Origin: Vulcanimicrobiota bacterium
GTDB lineage: Bacteria > Vulcanimicrobiota > Vulcanimicrobiia > Vulcanimicrobiales > Vulcanimicrobiaceae
NCBI GenBank assembly: GCA_027459645.1
Contig: DAIDHQ010000022.1
Span: forward strand, 226,727 to 290,726
DNA: 64,000 nucleotides
Reading direction: 5' to 3'
Below are positions 17,425-24,691 of this stretch, piece after piece (position 1 is the first letter of the stretch; each line of letters opens with the position of its first letter). Under the pieces are notes generated by a model that was given only the letters and a program-made list of their open reading frames with translations, did not search any database and was not told the DNA's origin. Both the position numbers and the translations under genes were made by a program.

Positions 17425-18570
17425 TCAAACGAGCCGGTCGAGGGCTTTGAAGAACGTGGCGATCTCGTCGTCGGTCGTGTAGAAGTGCGGGCTGACGCGG
17501 ATGCCGCAGCCCGGACGGTAATCGACGAAGATGCGTTCGGCGATGAGCGCTTTGCACGCGCGGTCCGATCCGTCGAAATCGATGCCGATCCAGCCCGTGC
17601 GTTTCGCCGGGTCGAGCGGCGTGTTCACCGTGAGCTTGCGTTCGAGTGCCATTTCGGCGAGCTGCGTCGTGAGCCGGATGTTGTGCTCGCGAATGCGCGC
17701 GATGCCGACGTTGCGGATCAGATCGTGTCCCGGTTTTGCGACCACATAGCCGGGAATGGTCGGCGTTCCGGTTCCGAAGCGATACATCGAGGGTGCGTAG
17801 CGCATCGGCGCATCTTCGAATGCAAACGGCGACGCGTGCGCCATCCATCCGGTGACCGCCGGCCGGAAGCGTTCGAGCAGTGACGGCTTGACGTAGATCC
17901 AACCGCAACCGGGGCCGCCCATCAGCCACTTGTGCGAACCGCCCGTCACGATGTCTAAATCCCACGCGGTGACGTCGTAGGGATAGACGCCGGTCGTTTG
18001 ATACGCGTCGACGCAGAGCAGCGCGCCGACCTTGCGGCAGTGCGCTTGGATCGCGCGCACGTCGGCGACGGCACCCGAAACGTAGTAGGCGTGCGAGAGC
18101 ACCGCGATCGCGGTGCGCTCGGTGATTGCCGCGCAGATCGCTTCGGTCGGAATCGTGCGGGCATCGGGCGAGGGCACGACGCGCACCTTCGCGCCGAAGC
18201 GCTCCCACTCGCGCCACACGTAGGTGAGCGACGGAAACTGCAGTTCTTCGTAGACGACTTCGTTGCGCTCGCCGTGGAAATCGATCGAGGTTGCAATCGC
18301 CGACTGCAACACGGACACGTTGGGTCCAAGGAAAATCGATCCGGGTGCGGCGCCGATAATTGCGCCGATGCCGTCGGAGATTGCGCCGATCTGGGGCAGC
18401 CACCGCTCCCACGCCTCGGGTCCGTCCTGCGCCCAATCCTGCCAATAGGCATCGAGCGCGGTGCGCGCGCCGAGCGGCGCGGCACCCATCGAGTGGCTAA
18501 CGAGATACGTCGCGTTTTCGAGAATGGGAAATTGCTCGCGATGGAGCGCGTTCGTGGTGGTGGTCGTCAT
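17425..18570 (-). CDS. kynU: Kynureninase-like PLP enzyme (aminotransferase class V fold)
   Basis: A 381-residue fold-type I PLP enzyme. The cofactor lysine lies in 'TGGSHKWLMGGPGCGWIYV', the kynureninase-like arrangement; the PLP aspartate is in 'ALLCVDAYQTTGVYPYD', and a C-terminal 'RPGCGIRVSPHFYTTDDEI' matches the small domain. Kynureninase splits kynurenine into anthranilate and alanine (or makes 3-hydroxyanthranilate). The sequence alone would also allow another class V enzyme such as a desulfurase-like lyase, but the four-base overlap with tryptophan 2,3-dioxygenase makes kynureninase the best call. The start is ATG 18570 inside the kynA stop (ATGA). Kynurenine formamidase is not in the window. 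Confidence 0.8.
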   Translation of the reverse strand: MTTTTTNALHREQFPILENATYLVSHSMGAAPLGARTALDAYWQDWAQDGPEAWERWLPQIGAISDGIGAIIGAAPGSIFLGPNVSVLQSAIATSIDFHGERNEVVYEELQFPSLTYVWREWERFGAKVRVVPSPDARTIPTEAICAAITERTAIAVLSHAYYVSGAVADVRAIQAHCRKVGALLCVDAYQTTGVYPYDVTAWDLDIVTGGSHKWLMGGPGCGWIYVKPSLLERFRPAVTGWMAHASPFAFEDAPMRYAPSMYRFGTGTPTIPGYVVAKPGHDLIRNVGIARIREHNIRLTTQLAEMALERKLTVNTPLDPAKRTGWIGIDFDGSDRACKALIAERIFVDYRPGCGIRVSPHFYTTDDEIATFFKALDRLV

Positions 18571-19349
18571 GATGAAGCGTAGGTCCCCGATCCCAGATGC
18601 GTGCGCACTTCCCACAGTTCCGGGAAGAATTTGTGCACCAGCGTGCCTTGCAGATATTCGGCCCCCGAAGAACCGCCCGTCCCCATGCGATGGCCGATCA
18701 TGCGCTCGACCATGCGCACGTGGCGTCCGCGCCACAGCAAAAAGCGCTCGTCGAATTCGATCAGATCTTCCAGCAAGAGATAGAGGTCGTAATGGTCGTT
18801 GGCGCGCGTGTAGATCGTGCGAAACGTTTCGATGACCGCTTCATGCGAATCGACCGCGAACCCCCGGCGCTTCAGCAGCGCCTTTACGTGATCGTACAGC
18901 GACGGTTCTGCAGCCGCGCGTTCCAGGCGCGCCCGCTGGCCGGGCTCCATCTCGATGTACTGCAGCGTATCCAGCCGGCGGACGCCGCAGATAAATTCCA
19001 TCTCGCGGAATTGCAGCGACTGAAATCCGCTCGCCGGATTGAGATTGTCGCGAAACTCGTTGAACTCTTGCGGCGTCATCGTTTCGAGCACGTCGACCTG
19101 TGCTTCGAGTAACCGCTGGATTTCGTGGATGCGCCGGAAATATTTTGCGACCCTCAGCAGTTCGTCGCGATCGAGCGCTTCGATCACCGCACGCAATTCG
19201 TGGTGCAGTTGCTTGAACCACAGCTCGTACACTTGATGGATGATAATGAACAGCATCTCATCGTGGTGTTCCGGCTGCGAAAGCGGCCGCTGAAGGCCGA
19301 GGAGCTCCCCGACCTTCAGATACGAACCGTACGAGAGGGAACGATCCAC
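18567..19349 (-). CDS. kynA: Tryptophan 2,3-dioxygenase
   Basis: A 260-residue haem dioxygenase that opens the indole ring of tryptophan to N-formylkynurenine. Family motifs are clear: 'DEMLFIIIHQVYELWFKQ' with the distal His, 'NPASGFQSLQFREMEF', 'LWRGRHVRMVERMIGHRMG' with the proximal haem His, and 'GTGGSSGAEYLQ' in the substrate pocket. Length fits bacterial TDOs. The start is a GTG at 19349, overlapping by one base the stop of the upstream gene. With kynU it forms the committed steps of tryptophan catabolism to anthranilate; with neighbours on the same strand it forms a four-gene run (DUF962, chagasin, kynA, kynU). Confidence 0.95.
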   Translation of the reverse strand: MDRSLSYGSYLKVGELLGLQRPLSQPEHHDEMLFIIIHQVYELWFKQLHHELRAVIEALDRDELLRVAKYFRRIHEIQRLLEAQVDVLETMTPQEFNEFRDNLNPASGFQSLQFREMEFICGVRRLDTLQYIEMEPGQRARLERAAAEPSLYDHVKALLKRRGFAVDSHEAVIETFRTIYTRANDHYDLYLLLEDLIEFDERFLLWRGRHVRMVERMIGHRMGTGGSSGAEYLQGTLVHKFFPELWEVRTHLGSGTYASS

Positions 19350-19720
19350 TACTGGACCTGGATGGTAAAGGTCACCGTGCGTTCCGGCGCCTTATCGGGT
19401 TCGAAGGGGCGCGAGTACGAGAACGTGATCGTGGTCGATCCGGCACGGTTGGCGTGATAGATGAAGATCTGCTGGCCCGGCGCGCCCGGCATCGCCTGCG
19501 CGGGGTTCTCTTTCACGTTGCCTTCGTAGGCTAGAATCACGCCGTCGGCGATTTTCTGCGTCCACGAATAGCCGGTGGACGGATTGGACTGCATGGCGAT
19601 GAAAAAATCTTCGCCGGACTGAACGACGACGGGCGCGGCCGCGTCGGATTCTTGAATCACGGGTGAATGCGGGGTGAGGGCCAGAAGCGCTAGCGCGAGC
19701 GCAGGGAGTAATCGTTTCAT
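19349..19720 (-). CDS. Chagasin-type cysteine protease inhibitor (I42), exported
   Basis: A 123-residue protein with a signal peptide ('MKRLLPALALALLALTPHSP'). The mature part carries the three chagasin loops: 'SNPSTGYSWTQ' (the NPTTGY-type loop L4), a middle loop 'AMPGAPGQQIFIYHANRAG' and 'YSRPFEPDKAPERTVTFTI' (the RPW-like loop). Chagasin proteins form an Ig-like fold that blocks papain-type proteases; in bacteria they act in the periplasm or outside. The start at 19720 gives the signal peptide and overlaps the preceding gene as ATGA. Why it sits in a tryptophan-catabolism operon is unclear. Confidence 0.8.
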   Translation of the reverse strand: MKRLLPALALALLALTPHSPVIQESDAAAPVVVQSGEDFFIAMQSNPSTGYSWTQKIADGVILAYEGNVKENPAQAMPGAPGQQIFIYHANRAGSTTITFSYSRPFEPDKAPERTVTFTIQVQ

Positions 19721-20037
19721 GCAATCTTTCCTTGAGCGCGTTCGATCTCGTCGCCGATGCTTCCGCGCAACACGTGCCATGCCATCAAATAATCGCCGCG
19801 CAACGACGCGAACGGCGCCCGAAACGTTTCGGGTTTGTTGTGTTCGATGAACGCGTGCGAGAACCACGCCGGGCCGTAGCCCGCAACGAGTCCGGCTGCG
19901 ACGAGCCAGGGCTTTCGCAAGGCGATCGCTCCGAGAACGATAGCCGTGCCCGCGATCGTTCCGGCCACATGAAACGCCCTCGTACGGGGATCGCTGTGCG
20001 CGCGCAGATAGCGCGGCCAGAACTCCTCAAACGTCAT
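19717..20037 (-). CDS. DUF962 (Mpo1-like) membrane protein
   Basis: A 106-residue protein starting 'MTFEEFWPRYLRAHSDPRTR' followed by 'AFHVAGTIAGTAIVLGAIAL', a second hydrophobic hairpin, and 'GPAWFSHAFIEHNKPETF'. The H-x3-G, 'SHAFIEHNKP' and terminal 'DYLMAWHVL' match DUF962, whose yeast relative Mpo1 is an Fe2+-dependent fatty-acid alpha-dioxygenase. Whether this one has that activity is unknown, though the His pattern is kept. First gene of the run leading to kynA-kynU. Confidence 0.75.
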   Translation of the reverse strand: MTFEEFWPRYLRAHSDPRTRAFHVAGTIAGTAIVLGAIALRKPWLVAAGLVAGYGPAWFSHAFIEHNKPETFRAPFASLRGDYLMAWHVLRGSIGDEIERAQGKIA

Positions 20038-20085
20038 ACAGCGGAATACGGGGCCCGGAGGCCTTCTCCTCGAAAGCGCGCGGTC

Positions 20086-20742
20086 ATGAAGAAGCTGTTC
20101 CTCGCGACCGTCGCGGTGCTGGCCGTCGCCGCGTGTTCGCAATCGAATACCTCGACGAAAACTGGCGCCACGGCCGCCGGTTCGCCCGCGCCTGCGCCGA
20201 CCAACGTAACCGGATTCCCGCTCTACGCCGAAAGCACCGTGCTCGCGTCCAAGGTGTGGAAGGAAAACACCGGCTCCGAGCATTTTGGCGGCGTGGAAGT
20301 CGTCGCAAGTTCGCCGGCGACGCTGGATGCACTTGGCGCCTGGCTCCACGGCCTCTCCGCGAGTCCGCCGCCGGGATACACGGTTGCGGCGAGCGGAAAC
20401 GGGATCGAAGTCGCGCGCGCGCGTGCCGCCAAGATGGGCGTCGATTTTCAAGTCTTCGATCACAACGTCAACGGCAAGCATCACGCGTTGATTGTGCTCG
20501 CGATCGATCCGTCGACGTTCGACCGCAAGGCCGGTCCGGTGCTCGGCATGATCTCGAAGTATAAGATGCTGCCGCAGAGCCTGCGCGATCCGATCGATCA
20601 GCAGGTCAAGGCGCGCACCGGCTTCACCGTGAGCGAAGCGCTTTCGCCCAACACCCCGATCGGTGCCGCCGTCGCGGCCGTCGATCAGTTGCGTTCGACG
20701 GGGTCCCGCGGCGTCGTCCTGGTCGATGGCACCAAAGAGTAA
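20086..20742 (+). CDS. Lipoprotein of unknown function
   Basis: A 218-residue protein with a lipoprotein signal: 'MKKLFLATVAVLAVAACSQS', lipobox A-A-C with Cys17. A Ser/Thr/Ala/Pro linker follows, then a compact alpha/beta domain ('FPLYAESTVLASKVWKE', 'ATLDALGAWLHGLSASPPPG', 'LIVLAIDPSTF'). No enzyme motif is seen and I do not recognise the family. The start at 20086 is chosen because it gives the signal; the longer frame is antisense to the DUF962 gene. Overlaps the next gene by 17 bp and is probably co-transcribed with it. Confidence 0.65.
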   Translation: MKKLFLATVAVLAVAACSQSNTSTKTGATAAGSPAPAPTNVTGFPLYAESTVLASKVWKENTGSEHFGGVEVVASSPATLDALGAWLHGLSASPPPGYTVAASGNGIEVARARAAKMGVDFQVFDHNVNGKHHALIVLAIDPSTFDRKAGPVLGMISKYKMLPQSLRDPIDQQVKARTGFTVSEALSPNTPIGAAVAAVDQLRSTGSRGVVLVDGTKE

Positions 20743-21454
20743 CTTTCGCTGGATCGCCGCCGCGCTCGCCCTGCTGGCGACCGCGCAAACACCGGCCCCG
20801 CCGCAGCGCTCGTACGTCGGCGTGCAGGCGCTCGTCATGACGGGCGTGCATCGCGACGTGGCCGGAAGCCAGTACGGCATCGGCGGCGGCCCGCTCGTGC
20901 AGGCGCGCATCGTTTCGCATCGATTCGCGCTCTCGCTCGAAGGCATTCCGGTCGTCAGCATCCCCGATACGCGTCCCTCGGTCGCCTACGGGCAAGCGAC
21001 GCCGAAGCTCGGCATCTTCAACGGGCAGTTCGAATACGCGCTCGACACGCGGAGAACGTTGTGGTTAGGCCTCGGTGAAACGATCTATAACCAACGCACG
21101 CCGCTTCCGGCGAAGGCGCAAAGCGTGTCATCACGGCTCGCAGGCGTCCGGTACACCGCGCGATACTTGCACGCGTTCAACGCCTCGCATTGGCTGGAAG
21201 CGTTCGTCGGAACCGCGCCGATGCTGACCGGTTCGGACGTCTACGTCTATTTGGACGGCTCGCCGAACACGGTCAAGCCGGAACGCGCATCGGAGATCGA
21301 TGCCTCGCTCGCCTTCGGCTATCGCCGGCGCCGGACCGAATGGCTGATCGGCCTTCGCACGCTCAACTTTGCGGCGCAATTCGTGAACACGGGTGAAGGC
21401 GCCGACCGTAACGTCGGCATCGGTCCGATGCTCGAGTGGCGCCACACGTTCTAG
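20726..21454 (+). CDS. Putative outer-membrane beta-barrel protein
   Basis: A 242-residue exported protein: 'MAPKSNFRWIAAALALLATA' is a signal peptide. The mature part alternates strands and short turns typical of an 8-12-stranded barrel ('RSYVGVQALVMTGVHRDV', 'FNGQFEYALDTRRTLWLGL', 'YTARYLHAFNASHWLEAFVG', 'EWLIGLRTLNFAAQFV') and ends with an aromatic residue, 'EWRHTF', as outer-membrane barrels do. Function is unknown. Starts within the end of the lipoprotein gene, suggesting the two proteins work together. Confidence 0.6.
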   Translation: MAPKSNFRWIAAALALLATAQTPAPPQRSYVGVQALVMTGVHRDVAGSQYGIGGGPLVQARIVSHRFALSLEGIPVVSIPDTRPSVAYGQATPKLGIFNGQFEYALDTRRTLWLGLGETIYNQRTPLPAKAQSVSSRLAGVRYTARYLHAFNASHWLEAFVGTAPMLTGSDVYVYLDGSPNTVKPERASEIDASLAFGYRRRRTEWLIGLRTLNFAAQFVNTGEGADRNVGIGPMLEWRHTF

Positions 21455-21984
21455 GACACGCGTAGGCCTTCGAATGCGAGCAAGCGGCGGCGCATCGAAT
21501 GCGGGTGCGCGCCCTTCACGCGCCCGTCTGCGCCGATGACGCGGTGCGCCGGGATCAGCAGATCGTACGGCGAGCGACCCATGGCGGCGGCCACGCCGCG
21601 ATGGGCGCCCGGCGAGCCGATCGCGCGCGCAACGTCGGCGTACGAAATGAACTCGCCCGTTTCGAGGTCTGCGACGAGCCGCCACACCGCGACTTGAAAC
21701 GGCGTGCCCGAGAGCGCGAGCGGAAGATCGAAGCGGCGCAGCCGTTTTGCCAGGTACGCTCGCATTTGCGCCTGCGCCTCGAGCAGGAGCGCGTGGCCTG
21801 GAGGCGGCGCGACGGCGCGACGGCGCGGCGTAAAATCGCAGGCGACGATCTCGTGCTCGGTCGCTTCGACGCGTAACGGGGCGCCGAACGGCGTGGCGAG
21901 GACGAACGTGGCGGTGGGCACGCGGGGCACTACCACGCCCGAGAGGGTTTGTCTTGCGAGCACGGCAAGCAAGCGCCATGGCAC
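21451..21984 (-). CDS. Alkyltransferase-like protein: Ogt/MGMT fold with Ala replacing the catalytic Cys
   Basis: Up to 177 residues with the full DNA-binding domain of O6-alkylguanine-DNA alkyltransferases: 'GTPFQVAVWRLVADLETGEF', 'ISYADVARAIGSPGAHRGVA' and 'AAMGRSPYDLLIPAHRVIGA'. The active-site motif PCHRV reads PAHRV, so the methyl-accepting cysteine is gone; codon GCG is unambiguous. Family knowledge: alkyltransferase-like (ATL) proteins have Trp or Ala here, bind alkylated guanine without repairing it, and hand lesions to nucleotide excision repair. The N-terminal ~70 residues resemble the Ogt N-domain. The start is uncertain: the longest form begins at a GTG overlapping the divergent gene, and GTGs at 21936 or 21930 are plausible. 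Confidence 0.8.
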   Translation of the reverse strand: MPWRLLAVLARQTLSGVVVPRVPTATFVLATPFGAPLRVEATEHEIVACDFTPRRRAVAPPPGHALLLEAQAQMRAYLAKRLRRFDLPLALSGTPFQVAVWRLVADLETGEFISYADVARAIGSPGAHRGVAAAMGRSPYDLLIPAHRVIGADGRVKGAHPHSMRRRLLAFEGLRVS

Positions 21985-22838
21985 GAACCTTGTTCATTAC
22001 CGGCGCGAGTCGCGGCATCGGTCTCGCGATCGCGCTGCGCGCGGCGCGAGAGGGCGCAAATATCGCCGTCGTTGCAAAAACGACCGAGCCCCATCCACGC
22101 CTGCCCGGCACGATCTTTACCGCAGCAGAAGAGATCGAAGCGGCGGGCGGCAAGGCGCTGCCGATCGCATGCGACATCCGCTACGAAGAGCAGGTTGCCG
22201 ACGCGGTTGCAAAAACGGTCGAGCATTTCGGCGGCATCGATGCCTGCATCAACAATGCGAGCGCGATTTCGCTCACGCCGGTGCTCGACACGGATATGAA
22301 GCGGTACGACTTGATGAATTCGATCAACGCGCGCGGCACGTTTCTCTGTTCGAAGATGACGGCGCCGCATCTCGCCAAGTCGTCGAACGGCCACATCCTG
22401 AACATGGCGCCGCCGCTCGATGTGAATCCGCGGTGGTTCGCTCGCCATACCGCCTATACGATTGCAAAGTTCGGCATGTCGATGTGTACGCTGGGAATGG
22501 CCGAAGAGTTCCGCGAGATGGGCGTCGGCGTCAATTCGCTCTGGCCGATGACCGCCATCGACACGGCCGCCGTGCGCAACGTCCTCGGAGGCGATGCGAT
22601 GGCGCGTGCGTCGCGCAAGCCGGAGATCGTGGCCGACGCGGCATGGGCGATCCTCAATCGCGATCCCGCTACGTGCACGGGAAACTTTTTTATCGACGAA
22701 GAGGTCTTGCGCGAAGCGGGCGTGAGCGACTTCTCGATCTATGCGAACGATCCGAAATCGCCGCTCTTCCCCGATTTCTTCGTCCCGGACGCGGTACTCG
22801 CGCGTACCTCGACGCCGCTGCTTCCGCTTCCGTGGTGA
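21978..22838 (+). CDS. SDR family oxidoreductase, HSDL2-like
   Basis: A 286-residue short-chain dehydrogenase. The NAD(P)-binding motif is 'FITGASRGIGLAIALRAA', the structural motif is 'INNASAISLTPVLDT', and the catalytic Tyr-x3-Lys is in 'AYTIAKFGMSM'. The segments 'VVAKTTEPHPRLPGTIFTAA' and 'EEIEAAGGKALPIACDIR' are characteristic of hydroxysteroid dehydrogenase-like protein 2, a peroxisomal/mitochondrial lipid enzyme in animals with many bacterial relatives; the C-terminal sterol-carrier domain of the animal protein is absent. Next to an enoyl-CoA hydratase, so probably acting in fatty-acyl or isoprenoid-acyl catabolism. Confidence 0.88.
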   Translation: MARTLFITGASRGIGLAIALRAAREGANIAVVAKTTEPHPRLPGTIFTAAEEIEAAGGKALPIACDIRYEEQVADAVAKTVEHFGGIDACINNASAISLTPVLDTDMKRYDLMNSINARGTFLCSKMTAPHLAKSSNGHILNMAPPLDVNPRWFARHTAYTIAKFGMSMCTLGMAEEFREMGVGVNSLWPMTAIDTAAVRNVLGGDAMARASRKPEIVADAAWAILNRDPATCTGNFFIDEEVLREAGVSDFSIYANDPKSPLFPDFFVPDAVLARTSTPLLPLPW

Positions 22839-22842
22839 GAGC

Positions 22843-23586
22843 ATGAGCGAACAGATTATTTATAGCAAGGACGGCGCCGTGGCGTCGATCCGGTTAAATC
22901 GCCCCGAGAAGAAGAATGCCATCACCGTCGCGATGTACGACGCGATGGTGAACGCGCTCGCGGACGCGGCCGCCAGTAAAGAGGTGCGCGCGGTCGGTAT
23001 CTTCGGCGGCGAAGCTTTTACGGCCGGAAACGATCTTGGCGACTTTCTTGCGGCGGGCGGTTTCGATGCGAACCATCCCGTGATTCGCTTCCTGCACGCG
23101 ATCAACGCGTTCGAAAAGCCGCTCATCGCGGGCGTGCGCGGTCCCGCCGTCGGTATCGGTACGACGCTCTTGATGCATTGCGACGCGGTCGTTGCGGGAA
23201 CGACGGCCCGCTTTTCGCTGCCGTTTACCAAGTTGGGTCTCGTGCCGGAAGCGGCCTCGAGCGTGCTCTTTCCGCTCATTGCGGGGCGCATGCGGGCGTC
23301 GTGGTACCTGCTCTCCGGCGCTCAGTTCGGCGCGCAGCAAGCGCTCGAGATGGGCCTGGTAACGCGCGTGACGGAAGACGCAGACGTGGACGGCGCGGTC
23401 GCGATGATGTGCGGCGAACTCGCGGAGCTTCCGCCGAACTCGATCGTCACGACGAAAAAGCTGTTGAAAACGCGTTTTTCGAATCTGATCGATGCTGCGA
23501 TGAACGAAGAACTCCACGCCTTTGCGGCGGCGCTTCAGTCGGATGAAGCGCGCGCCGCATTCATGAAGTTTCTTAGCCGAAGCTAG
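22843..23586 (+). CDS. Enoyl-CoA hydratase/isomerase family protein
   Basis: A 247-residue crotonase-fold enzyme. The first CoA/oxyanion segment is 'FGGEAFTAGNDLGDFLAAGG' and the second is 'ALIAGVRGPAVGIGTTLLMH'-like (here beginning 'KPLIAGVRGPAVGIG'), followed by 'FSLPFTKLGLVPEAASSVLF'. The first catalytic Glu of classical hydratases is replaced by a Gly in 'GPAVGIGTTL', while the second acidic position 'LVPEAASS' is kept; this pattern is common in Delta3-Delta2-enoyl-CoA isomerases, so isomerase is as likely as hydratase. Five bases after the SDR gene, thus the same transcript. Confidence 0.85.
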   Translation: MSEQIIYSKDGAVASIRLNRPEKKNAITVAMYDAMVNALADAAASKEVRAVGIFGGEAFTAGNDLGDFLAAGGFDANHPVIRFLHAINAFEKPLIAGVRGPAVGIGTTLLMHCDAVVAGTTARFSLPFTKLGLVPEAASSVLFPLIAGRMRASWYLLSGAQFGAQQALEMGLVTRVTEDADVDGAVAMMCGELAELPPNSIVTTKKLLKTRFSNLIDAAMNEELHAFAAALQSDEARAAFMKFLSRS

Positions 23587-24561
23587 TTACTTCGCTTCGA
23601 AGACGCCCATCGCGCCCGCGTCTGCATCGCCGAAGGCGTGGGTCACGAACGCGTAGCGTCCCGGTTGATGGACGGTGAATTCCAGCACGGAACCGCCGCC
23701 CGGGGGGATCGGCATCGTTTGCACGCCGACCAGCTTGTTGGCGGGGTTTCCGTCCACGAGCGCGCGCGTGAAGAGCGTGCCGACGACGTGAAACGCCGAG
23801 AAGTGCGATGGTCCGGCGTTTACGACGAAGAGCCGCACCGGCTTTTCGACCGGAATCGGCAGCGGGTTCATCATGTATTGGAACGCCTTGCCGTTAAAGT
23901 CCACCACTTGCGCGATTCCGGTGATCATCTTTTGCAGGCTGCCTTCGAATTGGTCGGTGCCTTTGACTTGCTGTGGATAGAATTCGCTCTGGACGAAGAC
24001 GTACTGCTGCGCATCGTCGCCCCAGCCGTCGCGCGGATCGATGACGATTGCGCCGTACATACCGTTGCTGATGTGTTCGAGCACCGGCGGCGTACCGCAA
24101 TGATAGAGGAACGCTCCCGGCGACGTCGCTACGAAGGAAAAGTGTAACGTCGATCCCGGCGGCACCGTTTGATAGGCCACGTTCGGCGGCGCGAGGGCGG
24201 CGTGGAAGTCGATCGAGTGTCCCATCGATGCTTCGTTGGTGAGCGTCACGTCGATCGTATCGCCCACCCGTGCATGAATCACCGGGCCCGGAACGACGCC
24301 GTTAAACGTCCACGCGCGGTATTTGATGCCGTTTGCGATCTCGACGACTTTATCGATGAGCGCGAGCTTGACGTACACGGTATGGCCGCTCGGAAGCGGC
24401 GGAAGTCGATCGAGCGTGTTGGGATCGGTGGGTGAAACCGGAACGATGCCCTTGGTGACTTGCGCGGTCACCGGCGGCGGTGCGGTTGGAGCGCAGGCCG
24501 CAACGCCCGCGAGCAGGAGGCTCGCGGTGAGTGCGGCAGCCTGAGCGCGCAAAAGTTTCAC
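23587..24561 (-). CDS. NirK-like two-cupredoxin multicopper oxidase, lipoprotein
   Basis: A 324-residue protein with a lipoprotein signal ('LLLAGVAAC'). Domain 1 keeps the copper nitrite reductase ligands: 'GHSIDFHAALAP' holds the type-1 His, the catalytic Asp and a type-2 His; 'FLYHCGTPPVLEHISNGMYG' holds the His-Cys pair, the second type-1 His and the Met. Domain 2 keeps 'FSAFHVVGTLF' (substrate-gating His position) and 'YAFVTHAFGDADAGAMGVF' (third type-2 His). It could reduce nitrite to NO in the periplasm; short length and divergence leave room for another oxidase. The GTG start has AAGG 11 nt upstream. It is divergent from a polytopic protein that may belong to the same NO response. Confidence 0.78.
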   Translation of the reverse strand: MKLLRAQAAALTASLLLAGVAACAPTAPPPVTAQVTKGIVPVSPTDPNTLDRLPPLPSGHTVYVKLALIDKVVEIANGIKYRAWTFNGVVPGPVIHARVGDTIDVTLTNEASMGHSIDFHAALAPPNVAYQTVPPGSTLHFSFVATSPGAFLYHCGTPPVLEHISNGMYGAIVIDPRDGWGDDAQQYVFVQSEFYPQQVKGTDQFEGSLQKMITGIAQVVDFNGKAFQYMMNPLPIPVEKPVRLFVVNAGPSHFSAFHVVGTLFTRALVDGNPANKLVGVQTMPIPPGGGSVLEFTVHQPGRYAFVTHAFGDADAGAMGVFEAK

Positions 24562-24590
24562 GGTGTTGTTGCCTTTCGTATGCTTTGCCG

Positions 24591-24619
24591 TTGATGTCAG
24601 CGGACAACTTTAGTATATT
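24591..24619 (+). promoter_or_regulatory. Sigma-70 promoter in the nirK-like / NnrS-like divergent gap
   Basis: TTGATG (24591-24596), a 17-bp spacer and TATATT (24614-24619). The predicted start, about seven bases on, coincides with the ATG of the 21-residue frame at 24626. The -35 lies in an imperfect palindrome, CCGTTGATGTCAGCGG (24588-24603), whose TTGAT half resembles FNR/DNR sites; a bound regulator there could serve both genes. Confidence 0.6.
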
Positions 24620-24625
24620 GACTGC

Positions 24626-24691
24626 ATGAAGCTGAAGATGGGAAGAACTGGGGAACGAGACGAGGTTTCGAAGAAACGGTGGTCGCGATGA
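24626..24691 (+). CDS. Possible leaderless 21-residue upstream ORF
   Basis: ATG at 24626 is at or next to the predicted transcription start and the frame ends in TGA overlapping the next start (ATGA). The peptide begins 'MKLKMGRTGERDEVSKKRWS' and is strongly basic. It may couple or attenuate translation of the membrane protein that follows. Nothing beyond position and overlap supports it. Confidence 0.3.
   Translation: MKLKMGRTGERDEVSKKRWSR

Noticed and set aside
22843..23586. Fusion of the SDR and hydratase genes
   Set aside because: A stop codon and a new ATG with separate motifs lie between them.
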